A DNA stretch of 64,000 bases, taken from Moniliella sp. 'wahieum' (Eukaryota > Basidiomycota > Moniliellomycetes > Moniliellales > Moniliellaceae). Below are positions 1 to 11,581 of this stretch, piece after piece. Every line of letters begins with the position of its first letter. Positions within the stretch are counted from its first letter, which is position 1. The notes under the pieces are model-generated. The model was not told the DNA's origin. It worked only from the letters and a program-made list of their open reading frames with translations, and did no database searches. A program made the translations under genes and the position numbers. The stretch spans positions 744,001 through 808,000 of the forward strand of contig RSEE01000013.1 of assembly GCA_003971905.1 (NCBI GenBank), written 5' to 3'.

Positions 1-237
1 GCCTCGTCCCATCCTCTTCCTCCACCGTAGGTCTCTCTATAAATCCACAGCGAAGAGCCGGAAACGGGACTGATGATGTCACCGAAGTTTCATGAATGTC
101 GGAGTAAATGATATCATCGATCGTCGGAACGTGTGGAACGGGGCGGAATTAAAAAGCCCGAGAGGGAAGCTTCAGATTTTCAGCAGTGGCTCGCTCTCCG
201 CTCGGGCTTAGCTCCGCTTTGCCACCACCACCAACCA

Positions 238-769
238 TGGTTCAACTTGAAGAGACGACCGACGAGCACTACCGGCGCGCGCCTACCGATGCTGAGGAAT
301 GGGAGGACGGATGAAGCTGGTAGCGATGTGGTATGTTGTGCCCAACCTCACCTGCATTCATTCCATGTGACTGCGTGCTGATCTCTTTGGCGTTGTAGAG
401 CTCTATTGCCTCGTCGGAGGATGACGAGCCGCTGGACGAGACGCTGGCTGAGCGTCTGGCAGCACTCAAAGATATTGTTCCCCCGGCGCCCGTGCTGCTG
501 TATCAGGCGCAGTGTCGACGGTGACCGGCATCACCTGGGGACTGGGCGCGTTTGCCGGCCGGGCTGCCTGGGTCCTTACCACCTCCGCTCTGTTGGTGGG
601 TCTTCCGTTTGCCCTTGCTGTGGAAGACGAGGCACGGTTCGCGATGCAAGAGCGGGAGATGGGTGCTCAAACGTCCGGCGCTTCTGCCATGCTCGGCAGT
701 GCGCCCGGTGCCCCCCCGACTCCTGCGGGCCAGCAACCGCAGGAAGGCCTGCGCCCGCCTGGTTTCTAA
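238..769 (+). CDS. TOM22: Mitochondrial import receptor subunit Tom22
   Basis: Tom22 is the tail-anchored central receptor of the TOM complex in the outer mitochondrial membrane. The ATG at 238 follows a good context (ccaaccATGG). Exon 1 ends at 330, an intron runs 331-398 (GTATGT to GTAG), and exon 2 resumes with an acidic stretch (SSIASSEDDEPLDETLAERL) leading to AALKDIVPP, which matches the cytosolic domain of yeast Tom22. The membrane span reads AAWVLTTSALLVGLPFALAV, close to the yeast AWTLTTTALLLGVPLSLSI, followed by a short glutamine/proline-rich tail. The total of about 145 residues is normal for the family. The frame changes near 308-311 and near 505-512, so the open frame is not continuous. 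I read these as sequence errors. It is convergent with MMS19 downstream. Confidence 0.88.
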
Positions 770-1076
770 ACACTACTTGGCCCCCGCTTTCCCTCGGGCC
801 TTCAGGATGGTGAATTGGATGATGCTCTTTGGCCCTGAGCTGGTGGGGAGTACACTTCCCCTTCTCTAGGCTTCAAAAGCCTCTGCTGCGTCGGTTTTCA
901 TTTGCTAGCACGTACCCCCCATCATTCCCTTGTCCCTACGACCATCCACTGTATCCACTTCCCACTTTCTATCATTTCTAGGCTACACTCCATAGCAATT
1001 TGAGAAGGATGTACTGCATTAGAAAGGACCAATAGTAAAATGAACGGGGTCCCGAACCGGCGACCTGGCCAGATCT
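770..1076. other. Convergent intergenic region TOM22/MMS19
   Basis: This holds the 3' ends of TOM22 (+) and MMS19 (-). I see no gene, repeat or RNA in it. Confidence 0.6.
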
Positions 1077-4000
1077 TCAACTCTGCCGCAGAGAAAGCCA
1101 GGCATCACGGGCCTCGACGGCGGCCATGCGGACCGTGCGAAGAGGATCGTCGATGCCCCGTCCAGTGATAGAGAGTGTGCGTTGGACCTCTGCGCGCCGC
1201 GGCCAGACCGAATGGTTGGCAAGGTGAGGGCCAGTGCCCGCAGCGCCCACAATGCGGCTAGCCGGTCCTGATCCTCAACGGCAGTGAGGGAGCGCAACAG
1301 CGAGGACAACAGGGACCCCACATGTTCTTCAGCCAAAGCGATAGCATCGACCTCCTCGCTCGCACCCGCGGCGCCAAATCTGCGCTGAGCGAATGGCACG
1401 TGTTCGCGCCAAAATCTCCCGTTCCCGTGCTCTTCACACGAGAAAGCTTGGCGGCGACCAAGGCACCCGCGATTGCCTTGGCGGCAACTGGCTGCCGTGC
1501 GGGCTGCTGTGCCGCAGGGCGCGGACCAACAGAGGCCACACCTGAGCCAGCGAGCTGGAACGAGCACTGGGAGGTACCCGCGGAAGGACCGCAGCTAGCG
1601 CAGCAAGGTAAAATGCCTGGCGTTCCTCCGACGAGCCGTCATCCGCACCGTCGGAAGGAAGACGGTACCTTCCGCAATAATGCTGGAAGCAATGCAGCAG
1701 CAGTACGCTGCCGTGCCAACTTCCTCACCGTGTGTCCATTCTCCGTCGCAAACAGCCCAGGGGACCCTTCAGCGACCCTGGCCAAGCCAGCGACAATCGA
1801 GGAAGCAACGGGCGCAGACACCCTGGTGCCAAAGTGCAGCAAGGCTGTGAGCATTTTCCACGCATCTGGAGACAAGCGAGCCGCCAAGGCTTGAACCACG
1901 AGATAGGCATGTAGCCCTGCTTGGACCATTTCGGGGGAAGGTGTGCCTCCAGTAAGGACGGGAGGGATGTCCAGTTCTTTAAGGGCACCTGCAAGCTCAT
2001 CCTGGGGCAGAGAGCCAATCCCCAAGGTCGAGTGAAAGACATACTGCAGTACCGTCTGTAGCGCAGGCGGCGGAGTGGTGGTGAAGGGGGCCTTGTTGAG
2101 TGCATCTGCCAGTCCCAGGCTCACTGCGCGCCTGGCCAACGTTCCAACCGGCTGTAGCAGCACAAGTGCCAACAATGCTGCCCAACGAGCCGCCACTTTC
2201 TCGCCCTCGAAGTAAGAAGGGAGGCCAGCAACGATACTGACAGGAGAAGCGACTGCCCAGCGGATACTTCAGAAATAGTGGACTTTGCTGTGCCTCTAGG
2301 CACGAGAGGCATGTACTGCGAGCCGCTCCAAGGCCTGGCAAATACTTGCTTGCTTCTGTCCGATCGCCTGTCGTAATTGCACTGCGAAGAGCGGGAGCGA
2401 GCTGGGCTTGATGGGACACGGACCGGGCTAAGACGGTGGCCAGAGCTGCCCCGTCGGCGACCAAGGCATCCCATCGTGCAGGAAGAGGGAAGTCAATCAT
2501 AGTGAAGACCTCCAACAGAGTGACCAGCAGCTGTGTTGCTCCTGCCGCTTTTTCCTCCGTCACAGGCGACTGCAGGCTGGCTAGGGTGTGGAGTGCGGCA
2601 ATGAGCGCCCGAACATAGCCTACAGCACCGAACCCACCATTGCGGGTTGCTTTGACAGACTCGGGCAAACGAGCAGCCAGAATTTCTTGCGCTGCTTCGT
2701 CAACACAGGAACCTGGGCTTGAGAGACGAGCTGGGTCAGGAGCCCAGAGCATGACGCAAGGCCGCACGGCACACAACCACCTGCTCTCCTCCCGAAACCT
2801 GTTCCGGAGATGGGAGGCTAGCATCCAAACGGGGCAAGACCAAAGAGGCCACCACGGCTGCACCCAAATCGGAGGCTTTGCCACCGCAGATAGTGAAGCA
2901 CACAGTTGACTCTGGCTTCACCGTCCGTCGTAGGCTTCGGCTTACCACCCTCCATGGGTACCAGAGTGTCACACATAGCTTGGACCAAAAGTTGAACCTC
3001 ATCTTGGGTAAGGAGACCAGGCACACGAATAGCAGCGACTGCAGCCGCCAAGCCTGCAGTACGGCTCGACGAATCGGTTTCGCTCATCCTCCTGTTGAGG
3101 CGGGGGCCACACCAGCATGCAAAGCGGCGAGAAGGCTTGGACGGAAGCGCTCCAAGGGGCGATCGTCAAGTTCGTATGAGCGAGTGCGGCCCCGAGAAAA
3201 GTCCGGCAGGTGGGACAGCTCGTCCACTTCATCATTCTCCGATGAATTGATCTTGCCACGTCCGGCCGCCGAGGCAAAAGCAGAGGAACGACCATTGTAA
3301 CAGTCGCTCATGCCAGCCAGAAGGGTAGCCAGTCCCCTCATGCGCTGGCACGAGAGTCCGGAGTGGCATCAGCGTCCCCGGAAAAAGGTTTGAGTAGCGC
3401 TTCGGTGCCGGCATATAGAGCGAGGTGTGAGGTGCGAGCCGTGGCACGAACCAAGCAGCCAACACCGAAGGAGCGTATTGCGCCTCCTCCAAGCTGGAGA
3501 AGGGCGAGGAAGAACTCTAGCAGTTCAAGCATATCCGACGTGATCAACGGCGCAAGCCCCTCTGGCGGTGGAAGGTTGCGATCCTCATTGGGAGGATCGG
3601 GATAGAGGGTGCGCAAGAGAGAGATGAGTGTATCCTGAGCTGCAATCTGGGTATTGGACCAGATGGGCGAGTCAGCCTCTCCCGCTGACGGGTGGATGAG
3701 CTCAGGACGCAAGGCTTTCCACAAGCTCGGGGCAAATTTTCCTGATTCGACGGGGCCATACACAGGCAATGCGGCAGTGAGCGTGCGGAGAGTGTCCCGG
3801 CGCGACCGACCTGCCGTGGCAGCAAGCTTCTCCTGTATCACAGGCAAGGCGAGTGGGGCCAAACCAGGGTGGGATGATAGAACCTGCCGTAATTTGAGTC
3901 GCAAGGTTGATGCTGATGGCCCGGTACCACCAGGAGGGGCGCGGAAGGTAATGGGAAAGTAGCAGAAGCTCACATCGAACAGACCCTCTAGTGCTCGCTG

Positions 4001-4847
4001 AGCTCGGGACGATGTCGACATATGACCCTCCGTCTGTGTAGCAGAAGCATCCAGTCGGGGACAATTCGGTCCGTATTCCAACAAGATGACCTTGTCGAGA
4101 GGGAAGAGGATATTAAGATTCCGCGGATCCTTCTCTCCCGCCAAATTCGCATATCCAGGCAGGAACTGCCAGAGAAGCTTGGGACGGCGAAGAATGTCAC
4201 GCCTTTCAGCAACCAACTTGTCCACCAGGAGGTAGATGAGCATGCGCACACCCTGACTCAGACGTTGCATCATGCTCGCCAGGCCCTGAGGCGATTCGGT
4301 GCTGTCTTGCTGGGGTGCATCCGCTTCAAGCGCTGGTCCAAAAAGAGCATCGCAGACCGACTGGGTCGCCTCGGCGCCAAATGTGTCACAGGGAACCAAT
4401 GCAGTGAGAGCAAGGATAGAGCTGGCCAGCATTTCGGCCCCGGGCGGTATCGCGACAGTCGGCCATCGCTTGTCTGGCTCCGGTACCGGCCCTGTGGGGG
4501 CAGGAGCGGAGAGGGCAAGCCCAGCGGCATCGTCCAAAGTGGATGAGAAGAAACCAGCTAGGGTTCGTGTCGCTTGGCGACTCAGTTCCTTGTTGGTCTT
4601 GTCTTGGGCGGCGGCACAGACGACCTGGGATAGGAGCTGAATGGCCCTGCTGCGACGGGGTGCGTTGGTGGCGTCGGTCATGCTGGGGCCAAGCAGCTTA
4701 CCAAGTGCAAAATCCCGAGTACTGGGGGAGCACCGAGGCCAATGGGAGGCGGGCAGCAGCGATCGCATGAGGGAGTTCGTCGGCGGGCAGGACGCCGGGG
4801 GTAAGGTAGGTTTGCACCGCAGCTTCGGCCGCCGGGAGATCGACCAT
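1077..4847 (-). CDS. MMS19: MMS19/Met18, cytosolic iron-sulfur assembly adaptor
   Basis: MMS19 is a HEAT-repeat scaffold of the cytosolic iron-sulfur assembly (CIA) targeting complex, which delivers clusters to DNA polymerases, helicases and Rad3/XPD. The N-terminal domain is clear: LLGPSMTDATN near the start, then EGLFDVSFCYFPITFRAPP and LPVYGPVESGKF, which match MMS19_N. The C-terminal HEAT region reads LQTVLQYVFHSTLGIG, then LAALWALRALALTLP, and the protein ends DPLRTVRMAAVEARDAWLSL followed by RQS, as MMS19 proteins do. The start at 4847 (MVDLPAAEAAVQTYL) resembles other MMS19 N termini; an upstream ATG at 4942 is the alternative. The span would encode about 1,250 residues, slightly long for the family. 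At least seven frame changes interrupt it (for example near 4710, 3340, 3088, 2960 and 2200). No intron is obvious. Confidence 0.87.
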
Positions 4848-5625
4848 GCCCACGTCTGAGGTAGGGGCACGGGCGGATCAGGGCGGGACGGCTGGGCGTC
4901 GCCCTCGGCAGGGCTGGTGGTAAGGGCCCAGAGCTTGCTCATAGGGAAAGGAGGGGTGGTGGTGAGGGGGAGGAGGCGTGTGCGATGACTTTGCAACGGA
5001 GATGTGCTGCCTCGTGCAAAATTAGCCAACTGGGTGCGACGGGACATGCCGACATGCAGCGGCAGGGCTGAGACGCGAAGAGGCCGCAGGAGAGAGGCCC
5101 ATGTGTGAAATATTGCAGGTGGGCCGCTGATCGATGATCGATGATCGCTGGTCGCTGATGTTTCGGTGGTTCTAATGGCACCCCTCGGCTTACACAAGGC
5201 CGGCCTTATCCCCGGGCCCGAAGTACGCCGCAAGTAACCCGGCCGGTTGGGCGGGAAATCTTCTCGGCTGTCCGTCCAGGCAAGCCGGATTCAAGTTCAA
5301 GCATGGATGCGATCGATGAGGACGAGGAGTGGGTGAGTGACTAGGAAGCGCTGAGTACGAGTGTACTGAGTAGGATTGGGAGTTTTGGATGGGCTTCAGG
5401 CCGCGATGGCCTGCTTTGGTCCGCAGCGCCTCACGACTTGCGCTGCCCAACCTGCTGCCCCACCTTGGAAGCGGCTAGCCGGCCTGTCGTCGGACGAAAT
5501 ATTTTCTTGGTCAGTCCTTTCTCTCACCTTGCAACAGCTGTCCCACCCCCACCATCAACCGGCCCACTCACTCCGAGCCGCACCCGTCTCCACCTGCCAG
5601 TCATCCCACTTTGTGTTGCTCAAGC
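4848..5625. other. Divergent promoter region MMS19/PANB
   Basis: This is a shared upstream region. It holds a short ATCGATG microrepeat near 5132-5160 (repeated cgatgat units) but no recognised motif or gene. The 5' leader of the PANB-like gene probably begins in its right third. Confidence 0.5.
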
Positions 5626-6933
5626 ATGCGCGTCTGCGCCACTCCGCTCCGGGTGCGAGCAGCCACCCAACCGGCCTTGCGCCCCTTCATTCTCCGCTCC
5701 TTCACCTCCACGCGGCCCGCAGCAGTGTATGGCCATCCGAGGCACCTTCTTCTCACCCCCGCAAGGCACCACAGCCCGTCCCCATCTCTGCGGTTAGAGA
5801 GGGTGCCACATGGAGTCCTGACCAGGTTGGCCCAGCACCCCGCCTTCCTCCTGCCAAGAACTCGGCAACATTGGCCGCACTCAAGGCCAAGGGGAGCCTA
5901 TGTACGTGACGAACAATGTCTCTTTTGCGTCCGGAGAGAGACAATAGGGAACGAGGCTAACACGTTTGGACCCTCTCAGTGCTTGCATGACGGCGTATGA
6001 TTACCCCTCTGCCCTGGCATGCCGGCGTCCAATGTCGACATGGTCTTGGTAGGGGACAGTGTGGCCAATGTGGTGTATGGGTACGAGCGTACCTCCGACC
6101 TATCGGTGGAGGAGATGATCATTTCCATCAGAACCGTTGCCCGAGCTCTTCGGCATCCTGGACTGGCTCACTCCCCGTACGCAACTCCCATGTGATGGCC
6201 GACCTGGTCTATGGGACATACGAAGCCTCGGTTCCCGAAGGAGTGCGGGCCGCCATTGAGCTCGTTCGAGCGGGAGCCGATGGGATCAAGGTGGAGGGTG
6301 GAGAAGAAGCATTGCCATTGATCAAGGCGCTCAGTCAGTACGGCCTGCCCGTGATGGCCCACATTGGGCTGCGTCCCCAACGAGCCCCGGCTCTGACTGG
6401 GTTCAAGGTCCAGGGGAGCGATGCACAGGCAGCCGTGGAGGTGGTAAAGGATGCTCTAGCAGCGCAAGCTGCAGGGGCTTCCTCCCTGCTGGTTGAAGCT
6501 GTGCCACAACTGGTTGGGGCCGAAATCAGTCGTCAGGTCACGATCCCAACCATTGGCATTGGAGCTGGGGTGAACACGGATGGTCAAATTTGGTCCAGCA
6601 TGATGTATTGGGCGACCTTACCTCCCCCGGCGCTGTTTTGCCACCTCGAGTACAGACTTCCCCTTCAGGATTCGGCGTTCCTTTGGCTCACGAACTCACT
6701 CCCCCCCGGCTCGGTTCGTGAGGGTTTACTGACCAAGCCGTGGAGGCAGCTAATACCGAGCTTGATCCCCCGCCCACTGGAAGATAACAGTGGGCTCAGT
6801 GCGTCTGCATGCCATCGCATCGTATGTGGCCGCCGTTAAGAATCGCTCGTTTCCCGCGTCGTCTGAGGTGTACAAGATGCGCAAAGAGGAGCGAACAGAG
6901 TTTGAAAAACTTGTTGCTGGCCTCAAAGGCTGA
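5626..6933 (+). CDS. Ketopantoate hydroxymethyltransferase (PanB), mitochondrial
   Basis: PanB adds a hydroxymethyl group from methylene-tetrahydrofolate to 2-ketoisovalerate, the first step to pantothenate and coenzyme A; the fungal enzyme (yeast ECM31) works in mitochondria. The start at 5626 gives an arginine-rich presequence (MRVCATPLRVRAATQPALRP) followed by a typical RSFTSTRPAA block. The core is unmistakable: MTAYDYPSA, DMVLVGDSVANVVYGYE, ADGIKVEGGEE, LPVMAHIGLRPQ, LTGFKVQGSDAQAA, IPTIGIGAGVNTDGQ and LVQHDVLGDL. The C terminus reads YVAAVKNRSFPASSEVYKM and stops at 6931-6933. An intron probably occupies 5902-5979 (GTACGT to CTCAG). About six frame changes interrupt the open frame, including one in the catalytic half near 6590. 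Confidence 0.88.
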
Positions 6934-7649
6934 CGCACTTGCAGCAATCATCATGTGCTCGCTTTTCATTGTTTGCTCTAGTTTGCTACTGTCATCGGTG
7001 CCATCCGGCATCTCTATTTCGGACCGAACGCTCTCAATGCAATTGCCATCGTACCCGATGTACAATGGAGTGTACCTTTGAAGCAGGCGCAGCTATGTAT
7101 GCATACGTTCGGGGCTGAACGTTGATGGATGACCAAGTATCAAGTCAAGCAAAGGAAAGCGAGCAGGTCCCTTCATGCCGATCTCATTGCTTCTGCTGCC
7201 ATCTTCTCATCAATACATGTGCCCTGAGCGAACCTCACTTGTCAAAAGAGCTAGTTTCATGCAGAAGTGATGAGCTATAAACTTGCGCATCCGGTACCTC
7301 ATCGGGGGTCGGGGATGGAGAGGGAACAAACACAATTCGGTGTGATCGTCCAGTGGCCAACATCGAGCTCTGGGTAACGACGCACAGTGGAGTCGTTGGT
7401 GCGCTGAAAGGGGGGATGTGCTTCTTCTGGGGGTAAACGTTAGCCCCCCCCGAGCGGGTAAGGCCCAGATCACCAGACACCGCAGGTAAATTGAACGGCC
7501 AAATCAAAGTTCATGACAAGCATCGGCGGAATATAGAGAACCGGATTCCGCCCGGTTCGTACGTTGGCTCTACTCAATTTCCTAGCGAGCCGATGCCCTG
7601 GGGCATCGTCCTCCATCCACGAGCCAATCAGTATTGGGCGCCACCAACC
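6934..7649. other. Intergenic region after PANB
   Basis: Two genes in the same direction flank this stretch. It contains a possible TATA-like gagctataaa near 7270, about 380 bases before the next start, and C-rich runs near 7443. No gene is seen. Confidence 0.45.
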
Positions 7650-8789
7650 ATGTCTAGCATGACGGTCCGGTCGCAGCAGGTCATACTCAAGAACCTCTTC
7701 GCTTTCGTGGCCGTTGCTGCCTTTCCATACTTCCCGTTTATGCATAGCCTGTGGTGGTACGTGCACCCTCCCACCCCCCTCCCTCCCTTGTCCTCTTCTT
7801 ATGGAAGGCGCGGTACTGACTGTGGCTTCTTCTGTCTAGGCGCTTTCTCGATGCTGTGTACTCTACTGTCGGTCACGATATCGACATTTACCTCAACGAG
7901 GCTGTGGTCTGGTCTCGGCGCCTCTTGTTGATCGCATTTTTCTACAATGCGGTGTACGAATGTGTGTCCCTGTACTTTTACGCGGCGCCCCCACCGGTCC
8001 AAGCAACGCCAACGTTCCCCTTTCCGGAACCAACCAGCTGAACCGAATCAACCCAGCGCTCAAATCTAATCCTGACACGCGCTCCATGCCCTCACCCGGT
8101 TTCTCTCCTCTGCGCAACCGCAAAACAGGCCTGGCCAAACCGACTGGTACCACTCCGCAGAGGCTGTCGGGCCTGAGCAAACAAGGTGCTGCAATGAACA
8201 CCCCACCCTCTGGTGCTGGTGTAGCTGGCCGTAGCCTGGCTAGCCCTGGTGCGGGCGCGTCAATGCACCAGCGCATGACCCCATTGCAACAAGCCATTGC
8301 TCTGGCCGCCCAGTCAGCCGCAGCGGAAGATGCCTCCTTGTCGACCGATTGGATCCCACCAAACAACAGCTTTGACCAAGCGCCGAGTTTCCTCCCCCGG
8401 TGGGATCCCTCGGCTCGAACTTATTTGGTGCGCAAGGCTCTTCTTGGGCCGTCCCGCAACTGGGAACGTCCTGCCCTCTTGGGCTTCCTCGTCCCTGGGG
8501 CCGATGCGGGAGCAAGTGGGCTAGGAATGGGGGTCAGCCCACAAGCGGCGATGAAACCGTTTCAGGACCGTCGGGTGCCCAGTGCAGCGGATGGAGAATT
8601 TCTTGGGCGGAAGATGGGGTGGACACGCGATTGATGCAAAGTCTACGCTCCCAATGGGCTGCGAACGATGCGGCAGACGCTGCTGCCTCGGCTGCCTCCC
8701 GTCCTTTGGGAGGCAATTCAGCGTCCTTGCTACGCTCCAATGCGCCTCGGTTGCGCGCCACTGCTACCGGTTTCGGGATGGGTCGGTAA
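7650..8789 (+). CDS. Two-span membrane protein, possible nucleoporin Pom34
   Basis: The start at 7650 (ccaaccATGtc) is in good context. Residues about 10-35 form a first hydrophobic span (LFAFVAVAAFPYFPFMHSLW), an intron lies at 7757-7839 (GTACGT to TCTAG), and a second span follows (LLLIAFFYNAVYECVSLYFY). The rest is a long polar tail rich in serine, proline and glycine. Two close spans near the N terminus and a disordered nucleoplasmic tail are the layout of fungal Pom34 (NPCC family), a nuclear-pore membrane nucleoporin. I infer the family from layout and local similarity, not from a decisive motif, so an unrelated ER or nuclear-envelope protein is possible. The frame changes at a C run near 7990 and again near 8390. 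The C terminus ending RATATGFGMGR is my preferred reading; an alternative frame stops near 8634. Confidence 0.5.
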
Positions 8790-9341
8790 CGAGTGTATCA
8801 AGTTCGGTATGATGTGTGAGCTTCTCTGTGCGCACAGCCCCCCTCACAGCCTCCCCCTTTTATTCCGCCTCAACCTTTATACCGTCCAGGTCGCCGTATT
8901 GCTTCATCTTAAGCAGCAAGATAGGGTATGGTCGCCGTAGTGTCCTGGTGTTTTCCTCATCCGCTGTCCCATGTGAAACGTAACGCGTAACCTATAAATG
9001 AGAGTTGTACTTGTAATGGCAGCCACTCCCTTCCAAGTCGGAAACTCACCTGAGAAGTCCGCTTGTTCGCATCTTAGGGTGCATTGGTCTCTGATCATCG
9101 ACCACAGAAGATAGATAGTACCCCAAACCAACGTTGTGCCGCCATTGCGAGATGCGAGGGCACCGAGCGGATCGATGCATATTCCATTGCATCCCACAAC
9201 ACCATATGCGCACCAAGTGTTACGGGCGTACCTCGGCCCGATCGTAGAGGCAGAGACAGTGAACTAAAGTAAAGAGCAGAGCAGGGATGTGGGGGCAGAG
9301 CATGAAGCCAGAGATGGAGAATGACATTGGCAGAGGTACAC
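8790..9341. other. Convergent intergenic region
   Basis: This lies between the 3' ends of the Pom34-like gene (+) and MIC10 (-). No gene, RNA or repeat stands out. Confidence 0.5.
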
Positions 9342-9801
9342 CTACTTAGATGCCGGTGCCGAGGTGGTCTGGTCCTTGACAGCGGTCGAGGCCTGGGCAA
9401 ACAGCTCTCCAGCTCGGGTCTGCAACAGTTTCAAACGTCGAAGCTGAAGTGGGTGCTGCCTTGGCTTCGGGCGAGCCAGCAGGAAGGACTCGCACGTTAG
9501 GGAGCGTCACGGGGTTGGCAATCCGCTGGCAATCAGAGTACGAGCTGCCCAGGCCATACCCGAGTCCAATCCAGATGGGCCATGCGCGGCCTAAGGCATG
9601 CACGTTGACACGTTAGCTGGGCGTCCTGCTGGGCACATCGCGCTGGCCTGGCACGCAGAGAGAATGCAAACGTACGCTTGAACACAAGCAGCGACAAGAC
9701 TGCGCCCGAAGCAAGGCCGAGGCCGGTGGTGACGACGCCGTTGGCGATGCACAGGTCGGTACGCTCGCCAGTCAAACCAGTGGGGGGGGAGTGGTAGCCA
9801 T
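9342..9801 (-). CDS. MIC10: MICOS subunit Mic10
   Basis: Mic10 is a small hairpin protein of the mitochondrial inner membrane. It oligomerises through glycine motifs to bend cristae junctions as part of MICOS. The start at 9801 gives MATTPPP, then ERTDLCIANGVVTTGLGLASGAVL, where the first span carries the family glycines, and FKRRAWPIWIGLGYGLGSSY with the second GxGxG-type motif, then SDCQ as in other Mic10 proteins. An intron runs 9591-9675 (GTACGT to CTTAG) between the two spans. The tail is alanine-rich and ends DQTTSAPASK at a stop at 9342-9344. Frame changes occur at a C8 run near 9785 and near 9415. The length of about 110 residues is normal. The 5' leader carries a 14-base tandem repeat. 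Confidence 0.87.
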
Positions 9802-10549
9802 GCTGAAGGGATGGTGGATGGTGGATGGGAGACAGAGATGGAGCGCCAAGGCAAAGCTCGCGTGTGCGCTGTGCTGTGTGCGCTGTGCTGTGTGCGCTGT
9901 GCTGTGTGCGCGGTTGCTGTAAGGCTGGCTTGGCCATTTGTAACGCCGGCAGGATGGCACGGCGCCAGTGTGTCCGCAGTTCTGCAACTTGCAACATCGC
10001 CCGTGCCATCGCATCCATTTCTCAACCTGACGGGATGAACCAAGTACCTGAGCTTGAGCCTCGCCTTGACCTCAGGCTTCATTCAAGTCAGGCTTGATCG
10101 CAGCCGCTCCATGATCATGCGAATCTGTGCCCCAGGCACCTCCGCGCGGACCCTATCTATGACGGGCACATCTGCAGTATCGTTCATTCACCACTCGTCT
10201 GCCAAAGCTACCAACGCCTACTCGCCAGTCCCCCCTGGGTCCGAAGAGGACCGGGCAGAGGGATGCAAGAGAAATACGTTGATCAGGAGAACCACTCATG
10301 CACCCTCCTCCTGAGGGAGAGGCCATGCGCAAGATAAGCCACACCCAGAAATACGCAGTACATGCACATGCTGTACCCGATACCTCAAGCTTAGCTTTAC
10401 AGGGCTCGCATCCAGGGGCATGACGAGGTGCGAGCGTGAGGGGGGGGGAGGGGTAGCACCCGTCCAAAGGGAGACAGCCCTGCATTCTCTTTCCGAATCC
10501 AAACTAGGGAGTCCCGCTCGGGCAGGAAACCAGCATACCAAGGGCACGT
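9802..10549. other. Upstream region of MIC10, with small ORFs
   Basis: This lies between the 3' end of LSM4 and the MIC10 start, both on the minus strand. It holds the 14-base tandem repeat at 9866-9907 and, on the minus strand at 10083-10187, a 34-codon open frame (MNDTADVPVIDRVRAEVPGA) followed directly by another ATG. That could be an upstream ORF or a lost small exon; I cannot assign it. Confidence 0.35.
9866..9907. repeat. 14-base tandem repeat, three copies
   Basis: The unit gcgctgtgctgtgt is repeated three times exactly at 9866-9879, 9880-9893 and 9894-9907, with partial copies at both ends. It lies 65 bases upstream of the MIC10 start, probably in its 5' leader. Confidence 0.9.
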
Positions 10550-11135
10550 TTACAGTTGGATTCCCGCAGGGCCGCCTGCCCGTCCGCCGCCGCGTCCGCG
10601 CCGCGGTACTGCCCGAGCCACCCCATTGGCCCCCTCCTCGTCCGCCGCGGTGACCGCCCCGCCCACGCCACCACGCTGACCCCTGCTTCCCTGCGCTCCC
10701 TGTGTTCTCACGCTGCCGTTGGCGCCGCGCTGCTTCCTCTTGCTCCTTGGCTTGGTCGATCACCGCGTCGGCCGGCAATGCGTGTGTACTTGATCTGCGC
10801 GCACCATGTCACAAGTCAGAGGGTCAGTTCCAACCATTTCAAGGAGCCGGGCACGTACAGTGGATCCACGAATGTAGCATTCTGGCAACTTCCAGAATTT
10901 CTCTCCGTCCTGCAAGGGGGGAGCAAGATGAAGGTCAGCAACGCGAGGAGTCCACGAAATGGGAGGCGAAGGCAGCAGAGTGCCAACGTACTGCGCTGGT
11001 CTGGTAGACTTCCTTGAGCACAAGGTTCATAAACGCATCGCAGGCCGCAAGGTGTCCGTTGAACGTTTCTCCGTTCTTGAGTTCGACGAGCATGGGCTTG
11101 CCCACGGCAGCATTGAGCAGGGTGAGTGGTAGCAT
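10550..11135 (-). CDS. LSM4: U6 snRNA-associated Sm-like protein LSm4
   Basis: LSm4 is part of the Lsm2-8 ring that binds the U6 snRNA 3' end and the Lsm1-7 ring that promotes mRNA decapping. Exon 1 (11135-10992, 48 codons) encodes [20 protein letters not shown] and [20 protein letters not shown], the Sm1 motif. Exon 2 (10909-10859) encodes [17 protein letters not shown], the Sm2 motif. Exon 3 starts at 10794 with IKYTRI, continues [20 protein letters not shown] and ends in an RGG-type tail ([13 protein letters not shown]). Introns are 10910-10991 and 10795-10858, both with GTACGT donors. Frame changes occur near 10765 and 10605; the stop at 10550-10552 follows a GRGGGRAGG reading of the tail and is the least certain part. 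Confidence 0.9.
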
Positions 11136-11581
11136 GGTGCCCGAGTGATCGTTGGTGCAGTGTCGATGTTTGCACCTCGGCTCGGTTTTGGCACCAGCAC
11201 CAGGCAGGCAGAATGAGCCCTCGTCAATTACGTAATCCACCGCCGATTCTGCTCTCCTCATTCGCATTTGCCAATTAGTTCGTTGGGTCGAGGTCGCCTG
11301 GGATCCTACCCGGTAGGTCTTGGACAGGGCAAGGTAGAAGAACGACACCGACACCACTCTATCGACAAGATCTACATCCTCCGTTGCACCATGCCGCAGG
11401 AGCACCGACGTCTATAAGCTAGGCCGGGCTGAATAGAGATGATGAATTGACGCTGCCGGCGGGGCGAACGACCAACCGAATAGATGGTCGCTCAACGTTA
11501 TTATAGTCGTTCATCATCGCCGAGAAATCAAGCTGCCACGCGCCGAGTTGGGCTGGGTGGCATTGGTAAAATCCAGCTGAC
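11136..11581. other. Intergenic region upstream of LSM4
   Basis: This is the promoter of LSM4 plus the 3' region of the next minus-strand gene. Nothing else is recognised. Confidence 0.45.
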
